Positions 16,700 through 28,158 of a stretch of 64,000 nt of DNA are shown piece by piece. A program made the position numbers and the translations under genes. Every line of letters begins with the position of its first letter. Positions within the stretch are counted from its first letter, which is position 1. The notes below the pieces were generated by a model. That model saw only the letters and a program-made list of their open reading frames with translations. It did no database searches and was not told the origin of the DNA. Origin of the DNA: Bacteroidaceae bacterium. Lineage in GTDB: Bacteria > Bacteroidota > Bacteroidia > Bacteroidales > Bacteroidaceae. The stretch is taken from positions 62,001-126,000 of the forward strand of contig JAFRTJ010000009.1 of NCBI GenBank assembly GCA_017427185.1, given 5' to 3'.

Positions 16700-17386
16700 T
16701 TATCTGACAGGAACAAAAATGCGGCCACGCCGCAAACGACGAGTAAAAGGTTGGGAAGCATCCAGAGAATAGAGAACAGTCTCTACACGGCCTAAAACAA
16801 ATTCCTCAGGAACAAAACCAAAGGTGCGGCTGTCAAAGAAATTGGATTCATCGCCAGAAATCACCCAATAGTAATTATGATGGAATCGATGAAGCACACT
16901 TTGCAGGCTATCCTTTCCCGATGGCTGATTCTTCGTGACAGGCTTATCCTGTTCGAACCGCTCTATCGTGAGTTTATACAAGTCACTAACCCAGGGAGAG
17001 ATACGGACGTAAGAACCTTTGGCAGGAACCATCAAGGGCCAAATACATCCACGAGCATAATCACGACAGCTGGAGACGCGTCCCTGCTGGCCCATCCATA
17101 TCGTATCGCCAGGGCAGGCTAAAACATGCCCAACATACAGCTCACTTGTATCAGGTAAGGCGCCTGGTTCTACTGCTGGATTATTGAAAGCTATCCAATC
17201 ACCGCAGGATGGCGTGTTACGTCTATAATACCGCTTATATCCTCCCCATTGGGCAAAAGGGCGGCGTAAACCATAAGTCCAGCGATTGACCAGAACTCTG
17301 TCTCCCTGCAGCAAAGTGGGAATCTCTCCATCTTGAGGAATCGTAAGAATAGCAAAGACACACGCTCGAAGCAGAAGCACAATCAA
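16700..17386 (-). CDS. Signal peptidase I-like protein lacking the catalytic Ser/Lys pair
   Basis: This S26-family relative keeps the fold markers (IPTLLQGDRVLVNRW; ACPGDTIW; GDESNFFDSRTFGFVPEEFVLGR), but where LepB has the catalytic serine (IPSSSLEKSLL) it reads IPQDGEIPTLL, and where LepB has the lysine (YVKRCVGLPG) it reads YVGHVLACPG. It should therefore be inactive as a peptidase and may be a partner or regulator of the intact LepB just upstream. The TTG at 17386 truncates the membrane anchor; the frame stays open back to the lepB stop, and a non-ATG start such as CTG at 17431 would give a full anchor (KHISSFLACLFAGALIVLLL). The start is uncertain. Confidence 0.72.
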   Translation of the reverse strand: MIVLLLRACVFAILTIPQDGEIPTLLQGDRVLVNRWTYGLRRPFAQWGGYKRYYRRNTPSCGDWIAFNNPAVEPGALPDTSELYVGHVLACPGDTIWMGQQGRVSSCRDYARGCIWPLMVPAKGSYVRISPWVSDLYKLTIERFEQDKPVTKNQPSGKDSLQSVLHRFHHNYYWVISGDESNFFDSRTFGFVPEEFVLGRVETVLYSLDASQPFTRRLRRGRIFVPVR

Positions 17387-17437
17387 GGCCCCTGCAAAAA
17401 GACATGCGAGGAAAGAGGATATGTGCTTCAGAGTCGT

Positions 17438-18910
17438 TTATTTGATATTGTCCACAAAACGGAAAAGACGATTCCAACGGATATGTCCTCCAAACCAAGA
17501 ACGGTCTTTGTCGATAGAGAGCCAGATCATGATAGGTTTGCCCACAATATGGTCTTCTGGTACAAATCCCCAGCAACGGCTGTCGGCACTATTGTGACGA
17601 TTGTCACCCTGCATCCAGTAGTAATCCATCTTGAATGTGTACTCCTGTGTCACTTCGCCATTGATGAGAATTTTGCCGTCCTCAGTCACCTTGAGGTCAT
17701 TCCCTTCGTACACTCGGATGGGACGCTCATAAACAGGTAGGTTCTCCAACGTCAACAGAATCTTCTCACCTTTCTTAGGTATCCAAATGGGACCATAATT
17801 GTCACATGTCCAACCTGTGTTGTAATTCAGAGGATAAAGATTCTGGGTATCACGATTCTCAACCAGGTTAACACTTGCCACCAAGTCCGTGCGGGCCAAG
17901 AGTTTTTCCTTGCCTTCTACAGTAAGAGGAAGTACATCCTGAACTGCAGCATACATAGGATCCATGCCCTCGCCATACAAGTCATCGTAACTGATACCTG
18001 CCTCCTTGATTATCGGATCCTTCATGTCTGGACGGGCAAGCCATTCCACACGATAATTAAACTGTACTTTCTGAGCATCAGGATTCTTTACACCATCCAG
18101 ATATATGACACGATTCTTTATCTGAAGAGTCTGCCCAGGAAGACCCACGCAACGCTTCACGTAATTCTCACGACGGTCTACTGGACGACTGGCTATCTTA
18201 CCGTATTCCTGAGAGGAATTCTTAATGTACATGCGACCTAACTTATAGTAAGTATCATAGAGATTCCGCTGCTGCAGAGCAGTTAGGTCTGACTCATCTG
18301 GCGTACTGCCCATCTCTTGCTGATAGATTTGACGTCCAAAAACATAGCACATATTGTAATACTCAGTCTGATAAGGTATGGCTGTCACAACAGTATCACC
18401 GGCTGGATAATTGAAGACGACTATATCATTCAACTGAACAGATTTTGGGGACACTCGCTTGTAGTCCCATTGAGGCCACTCTATATAGCTCTTGCCTAAT
18501 CCCAAAGGAAGAGTGTGCTGGCAGAGAGGCATGTGGAGAGGTGTTTGAGGGACACGAGGACCATAACTAAGTTTGCTTACAAAAAGATAATCTCCCACAA
18601 GAAGACTCTTTTCCAAGGAGCTGGAAGGAATTGTATAGTTTTGGAAGAAATAAATGTTCACAAAATAGACTGCCACAAGAGCAAAAACGATGGCATCTAC
18701 CCAACTCATTACTATGCGAACCAATGGATTCTCTGCTTCTTTCCACCATGTCCATGGGATGAGACGAGTCACATAAGCATCAAAGATGAAAGGTAAAACA
18801 ATAATGCCCCACCATGCATCCACCCAAAACAGGAATGCTAAATAAAGGATACAGAGAATGATTCCTTTTGCCCAGTCGGACTTTGTTGCCTGATATTTCT
18901 TTTTCTTCAT
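17438..18910 (-). CDS. lepB: Signal peptidase I
   Basis: This 490-residue enzyme removes signal peptides from exported proteins at the outer face of the inner membrane. Two N-terminal hydrophobic stretches (about 15-45) and an anchor (about 68-90) precede TIPSSSLEKSLLVGD with the catalytic Ser98; the general-base lysine is in ENYVKRCVGLPGQ, and the box QGDNRHNSADSRCWGFVPEDHIVGK closes the protein. It is longer than the E. coli enzyme because of insertions between these boxes, which is common in Bacteroidetes. It lies 32 bp downstream of dapB and is followed at once by an inactive paralogue. Confidence 0.93.
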   Translation of the reverse strand: MKKKKYQATKSDWAKGIILCILYLAFLFWVDAWWGIIVLPFIFDAYVTRLIPWTWWKEAENPLVRIVMSWVDAIVFALVAVYFVNIYFFQNYTIPSSSLEKSLLVGDYLFVSKLSYGPRVPQTPLHMPLCQHTLPLGLGKSYIEWPQWDYKRVSPKSVQLNDIVVFNYPAGDTVVTAIPYQTEYYNMCYVFGRQIYQQEMGSTPDESDLTALQQRNLYDTYYKLGRMYIKNSSQEYGKIASRPVDRRENYVKRCVGLPGQTLQIKNRVIYLDGVKNPDAQKVQFNYRVEWLARPDMKDPIIKEAGISYDDLYGEGMDPMYAAVQDVLPLTVEGKEKLLARTDLVASVNLVENRDTQNLYPLNYNTGWTCDNYGPIWIPKKGEKILLTLENLPVYERPIRVYEGNDLKVTEDGKILINGEVTQEYTFKMDYYWMQGDNRHNSADSRCWGFVPEDHIVGKPIMIWLSIDKDRSWFGGHIRWNRLFRFVDNIK

Positions 18911-18942
18911 ATTTTGAAAATCTGTAATGTCGATAACACCAA

Positions 18943-19698
18943 TTAAAATTTGAACAAATCGCTTATCGAGAGTAATCCCGTATGGTTGGCTGTATATTCT
19001 GCTGCCAAGACTGCTCCCAAAGCAAAACCACGACGGTTATGGGCATCATGCGTAATCGTTATCTGGTCAGCATCGCTGTTCCATGTGATGGAATGAATGC
19101 CAGGAACCTCGTCACGACGGATACTGTCGACACGAAGTTTATCGGCTGGAACTTCCTTCGTTCCTTCCACACTGCCATCGGGATTGGTCAGCAGGCCAAA
19201 CTTCCAACCAGAGAGACGATCAACCTCAGCAACAAGTTCCTCACCCAACGTGATACCTGTTCCGCTGGGATGGTCCAACTTGTGGATATGATGGACTTCT
19301 TCGAGACGAGGTGTATAGGAATCAAACTGATTCATGATACGTGCCAAATAACGATTGACAGCACGAAAAATAGTGACACCCAAGCTGAAATTGCTGCTCC
19401 AGAACAACGTTTGACCTCCTTCTGTGCACATTTTCCTGACATCTTCGCCATGTTCAACAAGCCATCCTGTGGAACCGCTGACCACCTTCACGTTATGGCT
19501 GAATGCCCTCAAATAATTGTTGTAAGCAACCTGAGGTGCTGTGAATTCGATAGCTACATCCGCACTTTGGAATTCTGGCGAATCGAAATCCTCTTGATTA
19601 TCTATGTCTATCGTACAAACAATCTGGTGTCCTCTGCTCAGAGCAATTTCTTCTATCATATGCCCCATCTTGCCATACCCTATCAATGCTATTTTCAT
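18943..19698 (-). CDS. dapB: 4-hydroxy-tetrahydrodipicolinate reductase
   Basis: DapB reduces 4-hydroxy-tetrahydrodipicolinate to tetrahydrodipicolinate in the lysine and meso-diaminopimelate pathway. The N-terminus MKIALIGYGKMGHMIEEIA is the dinucleotide-binding loop, and EEVHHIHKLDHPSGTGITLGE carries the catalytic histidine and lysine. The length, 251 residues, is normal for the Bacteroidetes form. The frame continues 17 codons upstream, but that stretch covers the -7 box, so the ATG at 19698 is chosen. It is the first gene of a six-gene minus-strand operon. Confidence 0.93.
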   Translation of the reverse strand: MKIALIGYGKMGHMIEEIALSRGHQIVCTIDIDNQEDFDSPEFQSADVAIEFTAPQVAYNNYLRAFSHNVKVVSGSTGWLVEHGEDVRKMCTEGGQTLFWSSNFSLGVTIFRAVNRYLARIMNQFDSYTPRLEEVHHIHKLDHPSGTGITLGEELVAEVDRLSGWKFGLLTNPDGSVEGTKEVPADKLRVDSIRRDEVPGIHSITWNSDADQITITHDAHNRRGFALGAVLAAEYTANHTGLLSISDLFKF

Positions 19699-19719
19699 AA
19701 GTATCTCAAAATTTTGGTG

Positions 19720-19757
19720 CAAAAATACTGCTTTTAGGTTGAAAATCACTAAATTTG
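19720..19757. promoter_or_regulatory. Divergent -7 boxes for dapB and the DUF2851 gene
   Basis: The minus strand has TATTTTTG (19727 to 19720) upstream of dapB and the plus strand has TAAATTTG (19750-19757) upstream of the DUF2851 gene. Both match TAnnTTTG exactly. No convincing -33 elements are visible. Confidence 0.5.
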
Positions 19758-19790
19758 TTTCAAAATTTTAGTTAATGTGCATTCTCAAGC

Positions 19791-21005
19791 ATGGAAAAAC
19801 TGCTTCATTATGTATGGAAACATAAGATTCTGCCATTGAAAGCATTGATGACAACAGACGGCAGAGATTTGGAAATCATAGATCCTGGATTGCACAACTC
19901 AAATGCAGGTCCTGATTTCTTCAATGCGAAAATACGCATTGGGAAAACCGTATGGGCAGGAAACGTGGAGATACACCTGAAAAGCAGCGATTGGTACCAA
20001 CATGGTCACCATTTGGATCCTGCGTACAACAATACCATCCTTCATGTCGCAAAAACTGTAAACTGTGACGTAAAGAACAGCGATGACAAGGATGTTCCTC
20101 AATTGCAACTGGATATTCCTGCACAATTAGCCATTCACTACCAGGAGCTTCAGAGCACAGAAGACTATCCTCGATGTCATAAGATGATTCCAGAATTGGA
20201 AAAGATGAAGATCCATGGATGGATGGATTCCCTTTTGATAGAAAGACTGGCGGAACGAAGCCAAAAAGTATTGAGTCGGGTAAAGGAAACAAATGGTGAT
20301 TGGGAACAAGCTGCTTTCGTTACTCTCTGTCGGAATTTTGGTTTTGGATTGAATGGGGATACTTTTGAAAACTGGGCTAAACTTATTCCTTTGTATGCAG
20401 TAAACAAACATCGCGACAATCTAGTTCAGATAGAAGCCATTTTCCTGGGATTGGCAGGATTGATAGAGGAATGTGACAAACAGAAATCCAACGATGAAAT
20501 CGCGTATTTGAAACAGGAATTTGCCTATTTGTCTCGCAAATTCTCTTTACCTGATCCCATAGACTCTAAGTTGTGGAAATACCTGCGAACCCATCCTCAA
20601 AACTTCCCTCATACACGTATCCTGCAGATTGCCAGCTTGTACCAAAGTGGGAAAGCACAATTCTCATCTCTTATAGAAGCTGAGGATTTTGAGACCTTGC
20701 AAAAGGCTCTGCAAGTAAAAGGAACCTCCGCCAACAGCAGAAACCTGCTTATCATAAATACTGTGGTTCCCTTATTGTATGCGTATGGAACAAATCACAA
20801 CGAGAGGATTTTCCAAGAGCGTGCTATCCGCCTGCTGGAAGAGATACCTGCAGAGAACAACTATATCCTGAGACAATGGAAAGCATGTGGGTTGGATGTG
20901 AAAACTGCAGCTGACAGCCAAGCGTTGATACAACTGAAAAAGGAATATTGCGACAGGTTGGATTGCCTGCGTTGCAGATTTGGATATGAATATTTGAAGA
21001 GATGA
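19791..21005 (+). CDS. DUF2851 family protein
   Basis: The 404-residue protein belongs to the DUF2851 family, which is largely confined to Bacteroidetes and has no assigned function. Recognisable blocks are MEKLLHYVWKHKILP, HNSNAGPDFFNAKIRIG, and WAGNVEIHLKSSDWYQHGH followed by AYNNTILHV; the C-terminus has a cysteine pair (DRLDCLRCRFGYEYLKR). No signal peptide or membrane segment is seen, so it is probably cytosolic. The conserved DPGLHNSNAGPDF and VEIHLKSSDW motifs look like a nuclease-type active site, but that is only inference. Its stop overlaps the start of the thioesterase gene. Confidence 0.85.
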   Translation: MEKLLHYVWKHKILPLKALMTTDGRDLEIIDPGLHNSNAGPDFFNAKIRIGKTVWAGNVEIHLKSSDWYQHGHHLDPAYNNTILHVAKTVNCDVKNSDDKDVPQLQLDIPAQLAIHYQELQSTEDYPRCHKMIPELEKMKIHGWMDSLLIERLAERSQKVLSRVKETNGDWEQAAFVTLCRNFGFGLNGDTFENWAKLIPLYAVNKHRDNLVQIEAIFLGLAGLIEECDKQKSNDEIAYLKQEFAYLSRKFSLPDPIDSKLWKYLRTHPQNFPHTRILQIASLYQSGKAQFSSLIEAEDFETLQKALQVKGTSANSRNLLIINTVVPLLYAYGTNHNERIFQERAIRLLEEIPAENNYILRQWKACGLDVKTAADSQALIQLKKEYCDRLDCLRCRFGYEYLKR

Positions 21006-21409
21006 AATACGTTTATGAACTGAAGATGAAGGTTCGCGACTATGAATGTGACCTTCAAGGAATCGTGAATAATGCCAATTATCAGCACTACATCGAACAT
21101 ACTCGACATGAGTTCCTGCTGAAGGCTGGCATTAGTTTTGCCGATATGCATCAACGCGGAATCGATGCCGTAGTGGCTCGCGTAAAGATATCTTTCAAGA
21201 CACCCTTGAAAAGTGGAGACGAGTTCGTCTCGAAGTTAAGAGTAACTAAGGATAGGGTCAAATATGTCTTCTATCAGGATATCTTCCGCTTGCCCGATGA
21301 GAAATTGGTGATAAAAAGCCAAGTGGATACTGTTTGTCTGATAAACGGAGAATTGGGCGTATGCGCAGAACTGGAAGAATTGTTGGAACCTTTTTTTGAT
21401 AAAGAATGA
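21002..21409 (+). CDS. Acyl-CoA thioesterase, YbgC/4HBT hotdog family
   Basis: The short (135-residue) product has the hotdog-fold signature VRDYECDLQGIVNNANYQHY, with the catalytic-type aspartate and the VNN loop, then FKTPLKSGDEF, as in YbgC and 4-hydroxybenzoyl-CoA thioesterases. It should hydrolyse an acyl-CoA or acyl-ACP thioester in the cytosol; the acyl chain preferred is unknown. Four-base ATGA overlaps on both sides join it to the DUF2851 gene and dprA, which suggests one transcript with coupled translation. Confidence 0.85.
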   Translation: MKYVYELKMKVRDYECDLQGIVNNANYQHYIEHTRHEFLLKAGISFADMHQRGIDAVVARVKISFKTPLKSGDEFVSKLRVTKDRVKYVFYQDIFRLPDEKLVIKSQVDTVCLINGELGVCAELEELLEPFFDKE

Positions 21410-22530
21410 CGGAACAAGAGATATTGTATACGATGGCCCTCACACGGGTGCCAAACATAAACCTGCAGAATCTCCACATTCTATTGGATGAAGTGGGAAG
21501 TGCGACAGCTGTCTTCGAGCATCGGAAAGACGTGTTGGACATCTTGCCACAAGCCAACAAGAAACTGCAGGATGCTCTTGCGCTGATGGAAATACAGATT
21601 CCAAGAGCTGAAGAAGAATTGAAATTCACCCAAGAAAACCATATCCAATGCCTCTGCTTGAAGGATGATGCCTATCCCATTCGTATGAGGGAATGCCCAG
21701 ACGCTCCTCTCCTGGTTTACTACAAAGGCAACGCTAACCTGAATGCGCGACATGTTTTGGCCATTGTAGGCACAAGGCAGATTACAGAATACGGCAAGGA
21801 TCTCTGCATGCATTTCGTCAGAGACTTGAGCAAAATGTGTCCGGATGCTCTCATTATCAGCGGATTGGCATACGGAGTAGACATTCATGCCCAAAGGGCA
21901 GCTTTAGACAATGGTTTGAATACAGTAGGAGTGGTAGCACACGGATTGGACCAAATCTATCCTCGAGCCCATCAGGAAACGGCGAGGAAAATGTTGGGTC
22001 AAGGCGGACTTCTGACAGAATTCATGAGCAGAACCAATCCTGACAAAAAGAACTTTGTGCAAAGAAACCGTATCGTGGCAGGCATCAGCGACTGCGCAAT
22101 CATCGTGGAAAGCGCCCTGAAAGGAGGCTTGCTCATCACAGCAGAGATAGCAGACAGCTATCATCGCGATGTCTTTGCCTTCCCTGGCAGAGTAAACGAC
22201 AATTGCTCGAAAGGGTGCAACGAATTGATACGCAGCAATCGGGCACAACTAATCGGCAGCGCTGAGGATTTCATCCAATCAATGGGATGGGAATCTGAAG
22301 TCAAAAGGAAAGAACAATTGGGTAAAGGCATACAGCAACAAATCTTCCTTGACCTAAGCGAAGATGAACAAAAGATAGTAAACTGCCTGCAAAAGGTGGA
22401 CAACAAACAAATCAATATCATCTCAGTAGAGACAGGAATCAGCATCGGCCTGCTGAGCAGCCTTCTGTTCAATCTGGAAATGAAAGGTGTCGTGAAGATG
22501 ATGAATGGAGGAATGTACAGGTTGCTGTAG
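21406..22530 (+). CDS. dprA: DNA-processing protein DprA (Smf)
   Basis: DprA binds incoming single-stranded DNA during transformation and loads RecA. The Rossmann-like core is clear: LAIVGTRQITEYG, ALIISGLAYGVDIHAQRAAL, TVGVVAHGLDQIYPRAH, and FVQRNRIVAGISDCAIIVES with GGLLITAEIA. A C-terminal winged-helix-like part (from about residue 315) and an N-terminal helix-hairpin-helix/SAM-like part flank it. The length (374 residues) is typical. No other competence genes are in the window. It overlaps the thioesterase gene by ATGA. Confidence 0.93.
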   Translation: MTEQEILYTMALTRVPNINLQNLHILLDEVGSATAVFEHRKDVLDILPQANKKLQDALALMEIQIPRAEEELKFTQENHIQCLCLKDDAYPIRMRECPDAPLLVYYKGNANLNARHVLAIVGTRQITEYGKDLCMHFVRDLSKMCPDALIISGLAYGVDIHAQRAALDNGLNTVGVVAHGLDQIYPRAHQETARKMLGQGGLLTEFMSRTNPDKKNFVQRNRIVAGISDCAIIVESALKGGLLITAEIADSYHRDVFAFPGRVNDNCSKGCNELIRSNRAQLIGSAEDFIQSMGWESEVKRKEQLGKGIQQQIFLDLSEDEQKIVNCLQKVDNKQINIISVETGISIGLLSSLLFNLEMKGVVKMMNGGMYRLL

Positions 22531-22570
22531 ATACCTCGTCCTGTCAAACAAAATGAATCTCTTTTATTAA

Positions 22571-24787
<2,217 letters not shown>

Positions 24788-24997
24788 TGCTGCCCAGGTT
24801 TCATCGTTGAATCCTGATTTTGTCAAGATTTCGAAATCCTTCTTCTCCAACGGAGGAAAGGGAATGGAGATTGCTCTACTCAGCAGTTCCCATGGGATGG
24901 TTTCGCCCTTTCAACAGCTTGTTTATCACACAATTACAAAATATTGTCATAACGTTAATAAATCCCTCCCAAAGACACAACCAGTCGGCTCTCCGTT
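24788..24997. other. Gene-free stretch between xylanase-esterase and FAD/Fe-S genes
   Basis: The convergent gap is 367 bp and shows no supported gene on either strand. The perfect 12-bp palindrome GATTTCGAAATC is at 24827-24838. No GC-rich hairpin with a T run follows either gene. The second part holds palindrome array 2. Confidence 0.55.
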
Positions 24998-25077
24998 TTC
25001 AACGTGTTGAATCAGCAAAGTCAACGTGTTGAAACCGCAGACTCAACACGTCGAATCTCCTCTCTCAACGTGTTGCG
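24998..25077. repeat. 22-bp-period palindrome array 2 (4 units)
   Basis: Units start at 24998, 25020, 25042 and 25064, each exactly 22 bp apart, with central dinucleotides GT, GT, AC, GT in TTCAACnnGTTGAA. Arms vary slightly (CTCAACACGTCGAA in the third). Read on the minus strand, the spacer GTCTGCGGTT between two units is identical to one in array 4. The array ends 77 bp before the stop of the facing FAD/Fe-S gene. Confidence 0.85.
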
Positions 25078-25154
25078 TCCTCAAGAACTTCCTGAAGGGT
25101 TCTCTTTGTAAGGATTTCAGAAGATAAGATACTACTGCATTTGCTCTTGAGAAC

Positions 25155-28142
25155 CTATGGACATTTGGGAGACGTGCAAGCGTTCACAAGATAAACGATA
25201 CTCATATAGGGGATGCCTGAGTTCGCTTGGAGTCCAATCTCGCATGTGCGGCTGTTGCTGTATCCTACCTGGATGTGGTGCTCTTCTATTTGTGACCGCA
25301 ACTTGCGCAAAGCGTAACGGTTCACCTCAGGATGAGTGAAACCACGGTCACCAGCGAATCCACAACAGCCTACACCTTCAGGCAGAAAGACGCGGGTGGA
25401 ACAAAGACGGGCCAAGGCTATCAGGTTATCAGCTCCCATCTGACGGGTAGAACAGGTTAGATGGAGGGCAATGGGACGGTCTATGGGATGGAACTGGAGG
25501 CGATCAGCAAGATAAGTCATGATGAACTCGGCTGGTTCGTAGAGTTTCATCTTCTTGATGACCTTTCTCATGCGATGCAGACAAGGGCTCTGGTCGCACA
25601 GCACAGGATAGCGGCCATATTCAGATGCTTTCCAGAGTGCTTCCTCTAATTCTGCACTTTTTCGGTCGGCAATGTCCAGCATTCCTTTGCTCTCCCAAAT
25701 CTGTCCGCAGCATAGGTTTTCCATCCCCTGAGGGAAGATGACTTCGTAGCCTCCATTTGCCAAAAGCAGGATGACTTCTTCGACGAGCTTATTTTTGACA
25801 GGTGCTCCCTTCGACAATCCCATCGTCTGATTGATGCAACTGGGGAAATACACCACCTTGTCTGAATGAGGAGAGATGGATGAAGGTTGCGTCTTCGGCT
25901 GACGTCTGCTGAGTGGCATAGCTGTTGTCCATAGTGGGAGCCCCATCCTGCTTAGGCCGCGAGCAGCATGAGACATCAGCGAGGAACCAAGAACAGCATG
26001 TCCAAGGCGGGCCACATCGAGAACGAACCGCAAACCAGATTTGGCGCCTGCCAAATGATAGGCAACAAAGTCACCTATCTTGTAGCCAACAGGGCTGTCG
26101 TTCATTTGCATCTGACGGATAAGATGCGTAAGCTCGCCAGTATTGATCTTCATGGGGCATGAGGTAGCACAAAGGCCATCGGCCGCACAGGTCTGTTCAC
26201 CATAGTATTTGTACTGCTTGCGCAATACAGCGGCTCGTTTTGGATTGGAACCTGTGGCTTCCAACTCGCATATCTCGCGCTGGACAGCGATGCGCATACG
26301 ACTGGAAAGCGTCAACCCACAGGAAAGACAATTGACCTCGCAGAAACCGCACTCGATGCACTTGTTGGCACGTTTCACCTGATCTAGAGTCTCTTTGGCA
26401 GTTGATGAGGAAGAGGTCAGATCGTGTCCTTCATCAAATACGTTGTCAAAGTTGAGCACAGGCAGGGGTTTCAGGCATTTGATGAAGCAGTCAGGATCGT
26501 CGTTGAAGATGACACCAGGGTTCAGCAATCCGTTTGGATCGAAAATGTTCTTCAGCTCCTTCATAACTGCATATGCCTTGTCGCCCCACTCGTAGCGCAC
26601 AAAGGGAGCCATGTTACGACCTGTACCATGCTCAGCCTTCAGCGATCCATCGTAATCTTTGACTACCAGGCGAGCCACATCACGCATCATGTCTGCATAA
26701 CGCCTCACCTCGCTCTCGCTCTTAAAACTCTGGTTTAGGATGAAATGGTAATTACCCTCGAAAGCATGCCCATAGATGCAGGCATCCGTGTAACCATGGT
26801 CTGCTATCAACTGCTGAAGTTTTACGGTAGCTTCAGGCAGGACCTTGATGGGAAATGCCACATCCTCGATGAGGCACGAGGTGCCCAATGGACGCGTACC
26901 GCCCACAGAAGGGAAGATGCCCGATCGGATAGCCCAATATTTACCATAAATTGCTGGGTCTTCAGTAAACTCGACAGGTAAATAAATGCGGAACGATGCC
27001 AGGCAACCCTTGATGCGCGCAATCCTTTCTGTCAACTGTTCGTGGCTAAGAGCCTTTGTCTCAGTCAATATGGCTGTAAGATTGTGGTAATCACCAGGTT
27101 TTACACCCTCTATTCTGCCTGCATCCACATCTGCCTTATATTGTAAAAATACGGGGTCATCAACTGCACTAAGCGAAAGATAGTCAAGCATCTCGGCACT
27201 CTTCACCACCTGATCCTCAGCACTCATTGCCAAATCTTCTTCACCCGTCTTCAAGGCTTTCATGGCCACAACCGCCTCACAACTTTCCTTCATCGTCAGG
27301 AAATAAATCATGGCAGAAGCCTTAAAGGAATAGTCACGCAAAGTTTTCATGGTAACCTCGGAAAGAAAGGCAAGAGTACCCTCGCTGCCTACTATCGAAT
27401 GGGCAATGATGTCGAAGGGGTCATCGTAGACCACAAGCGGACGCAGATTCAACCCTGTGACATTTTTGATACTATACTTTCTGAGGATTCGTTCAACCAG
27501 TTCTTTATCAGCTCGCACCTCGTCGCGCAGCGCCTCTATCCTTTTCATGAACTCGGGATGGGAGGCTTTGAACGACTGACGGCTCTCCTCGGAACCTGTA
27601 TCGAGAATGGTACCGTCGGTGAGGATGATGCGGGCAGAAACGAGCATGCGGTCGCTGTTGGCATGCACACCACAATTCATGCCTGATGCGTTGTTGTTCA
27701 CGATACCACCGACCATAGCAGAACCGATACTGGCAGGATCAGGTGGGAAGACACGTCCAAAGGGTTTCAGAATTTCATTTACCCTAGCTCCCACAAGTCC
27801 TGGCTGCAAACGGATATTCCCACTCTCCAATATTTCATACCCTTCCCAATGCTTACCAGCTACGATTAGCACGGAGTCGCTAAGACTTTGACCCGAGAGC
27901 GATGTGCCCGCTGCTCGGAAGGTAAAGGGAATTTGATGCCTTGCACAAGTCCTGATGATGCGGGCTACCTCTTCCTCTCCATCTGAACGGATGACCACTT
28001 TCGGAATCATGCGGTAGAAACTTGCATCGGTTCCCCACCCCAGTGTGCGCAGTTCATCGATATAGATGCGGGCGGAAGGAATAAACTTTCTGATGTTGGA
28101 AAGGAATAAGTCGTACGCTTCAGATGGTATACTTTTATCCAT
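25155..28142 (-). CDS. FAD-linked oxidase fused to Fe-S/CCG domains (D-lactate or 2-hydroxyacid dehydrogenase type)
   Basis: This 995-residue protein joins a PCMH-type FAD-binding half (about 45-260; FRAAGTSLSGQSLSD, GGIVNNNASGMNCG) and its C-terminal oxidase part (about 270-540; GHAFEGNYHF and KAEHGTGRNMAPFV) to two ferredoxin-type clusters (CIECGFCEVNC; CAADGLCATSC with a following proline) and two cysteine-rich CCG domains (ENLCCGQIW; GVGCCGFAG). This is the form of large D-lactate or 2-hydroxyglutarate dehydrogenases that pass electrons to the quinone pool or another carrier. The substrate cannot be told. The start MDKSIPSEAY at 28142 is 16 bp after the GH95-like gene; a longer frame would overlap that gene. 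Confidence 0.85.
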   Translation of the reverse strand: MDKSIPSEAYDLFLSNIRKFIPSARIYIDELRTLGWGTDASFYRMIPKVVIRSDGEEEVARIIRTCARHQIPFTFRAAGTSLSGQSLSDSVLIVAGKHWEGYEILESGNIRLQPGLVGARVNEILKPFGRVFPPDPASIGSAMVGGIVNNNASGMNCGVHANSDRMLVSARIILTDGTILDTGSEESRQSFKASHPEFMKRIEALRDEVRADKELVERILRKYSIKNVTGLNLRPLVVYDDPFDIIAHSIVGSEGTLAFLSEVTMKTLRDYSFKASAMIYFLTMKESCEAVVAMKALKTGEEDLAMSAEDQVVKSAEMLDYLSLSAVDDPVFLQYKADVDAGRIEGVKPGDYHNLTAILTETKALSHEQLTERIARIKGCLASFRIYLPVEFTEDPAIYGKYWAIRSGIFPSVGGTRPLGTSCLIEDVAFPIKVLPEATVKLQQLIADHGYTDACIYGHAFEGNYHFILNQSFKSESEVRRYADMMRDVARLVVKDYDGSLKAEHGTGRNMAPFVRYEWGDKAYAVMKELKNIFDPNGLLNPGVIFNDDPDCFIKCLKPLPVLNFDNVFDEGHDLTSSSSTAKETLDQVKRANKCIECGFCEVNCLSCGLTLSSRMRIAVQREICELEATGSNPKRAAVLRKQYKYYGEQTCAADGLCATSCPMKINTGELTHLIRQMQMNDSPVGYKIGDFVAYHLAGAKSGLRFVLDVARLGHAVLGSSLMSHAARGLSRMGLPLWTTAMPLSRRQPKTQPSSISPHSDKVVYFPSCINQTMGLSKGAPVKNKLVEEVILLLANGGYEVIFPQGMENLCCGQIWESKGMLDIADRKSAELEEALWKASEYGRYPVLCDQSPCLHRMRKVIKKMKLYEPAEFIMTYLADRLQFHPIDRPIALHLTCSTRQMGADNLIALARLCSTRVFLPEGVGCCGFAGDRGFTHPEVNRYALRKLRSQIEEHHIQVGYSNSRTCEIGLQANSGIPYMSIVYLVNACTSPKCP

Positions 28143-28158
28143 AATATGATTATAATTA

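Noticed and set aside
16700..17386. Dead signal peptidase as a decayed pseudogene
   Set aside because: The frame is intact over its full length and the structural boxes are well kept, which does not look like decay.
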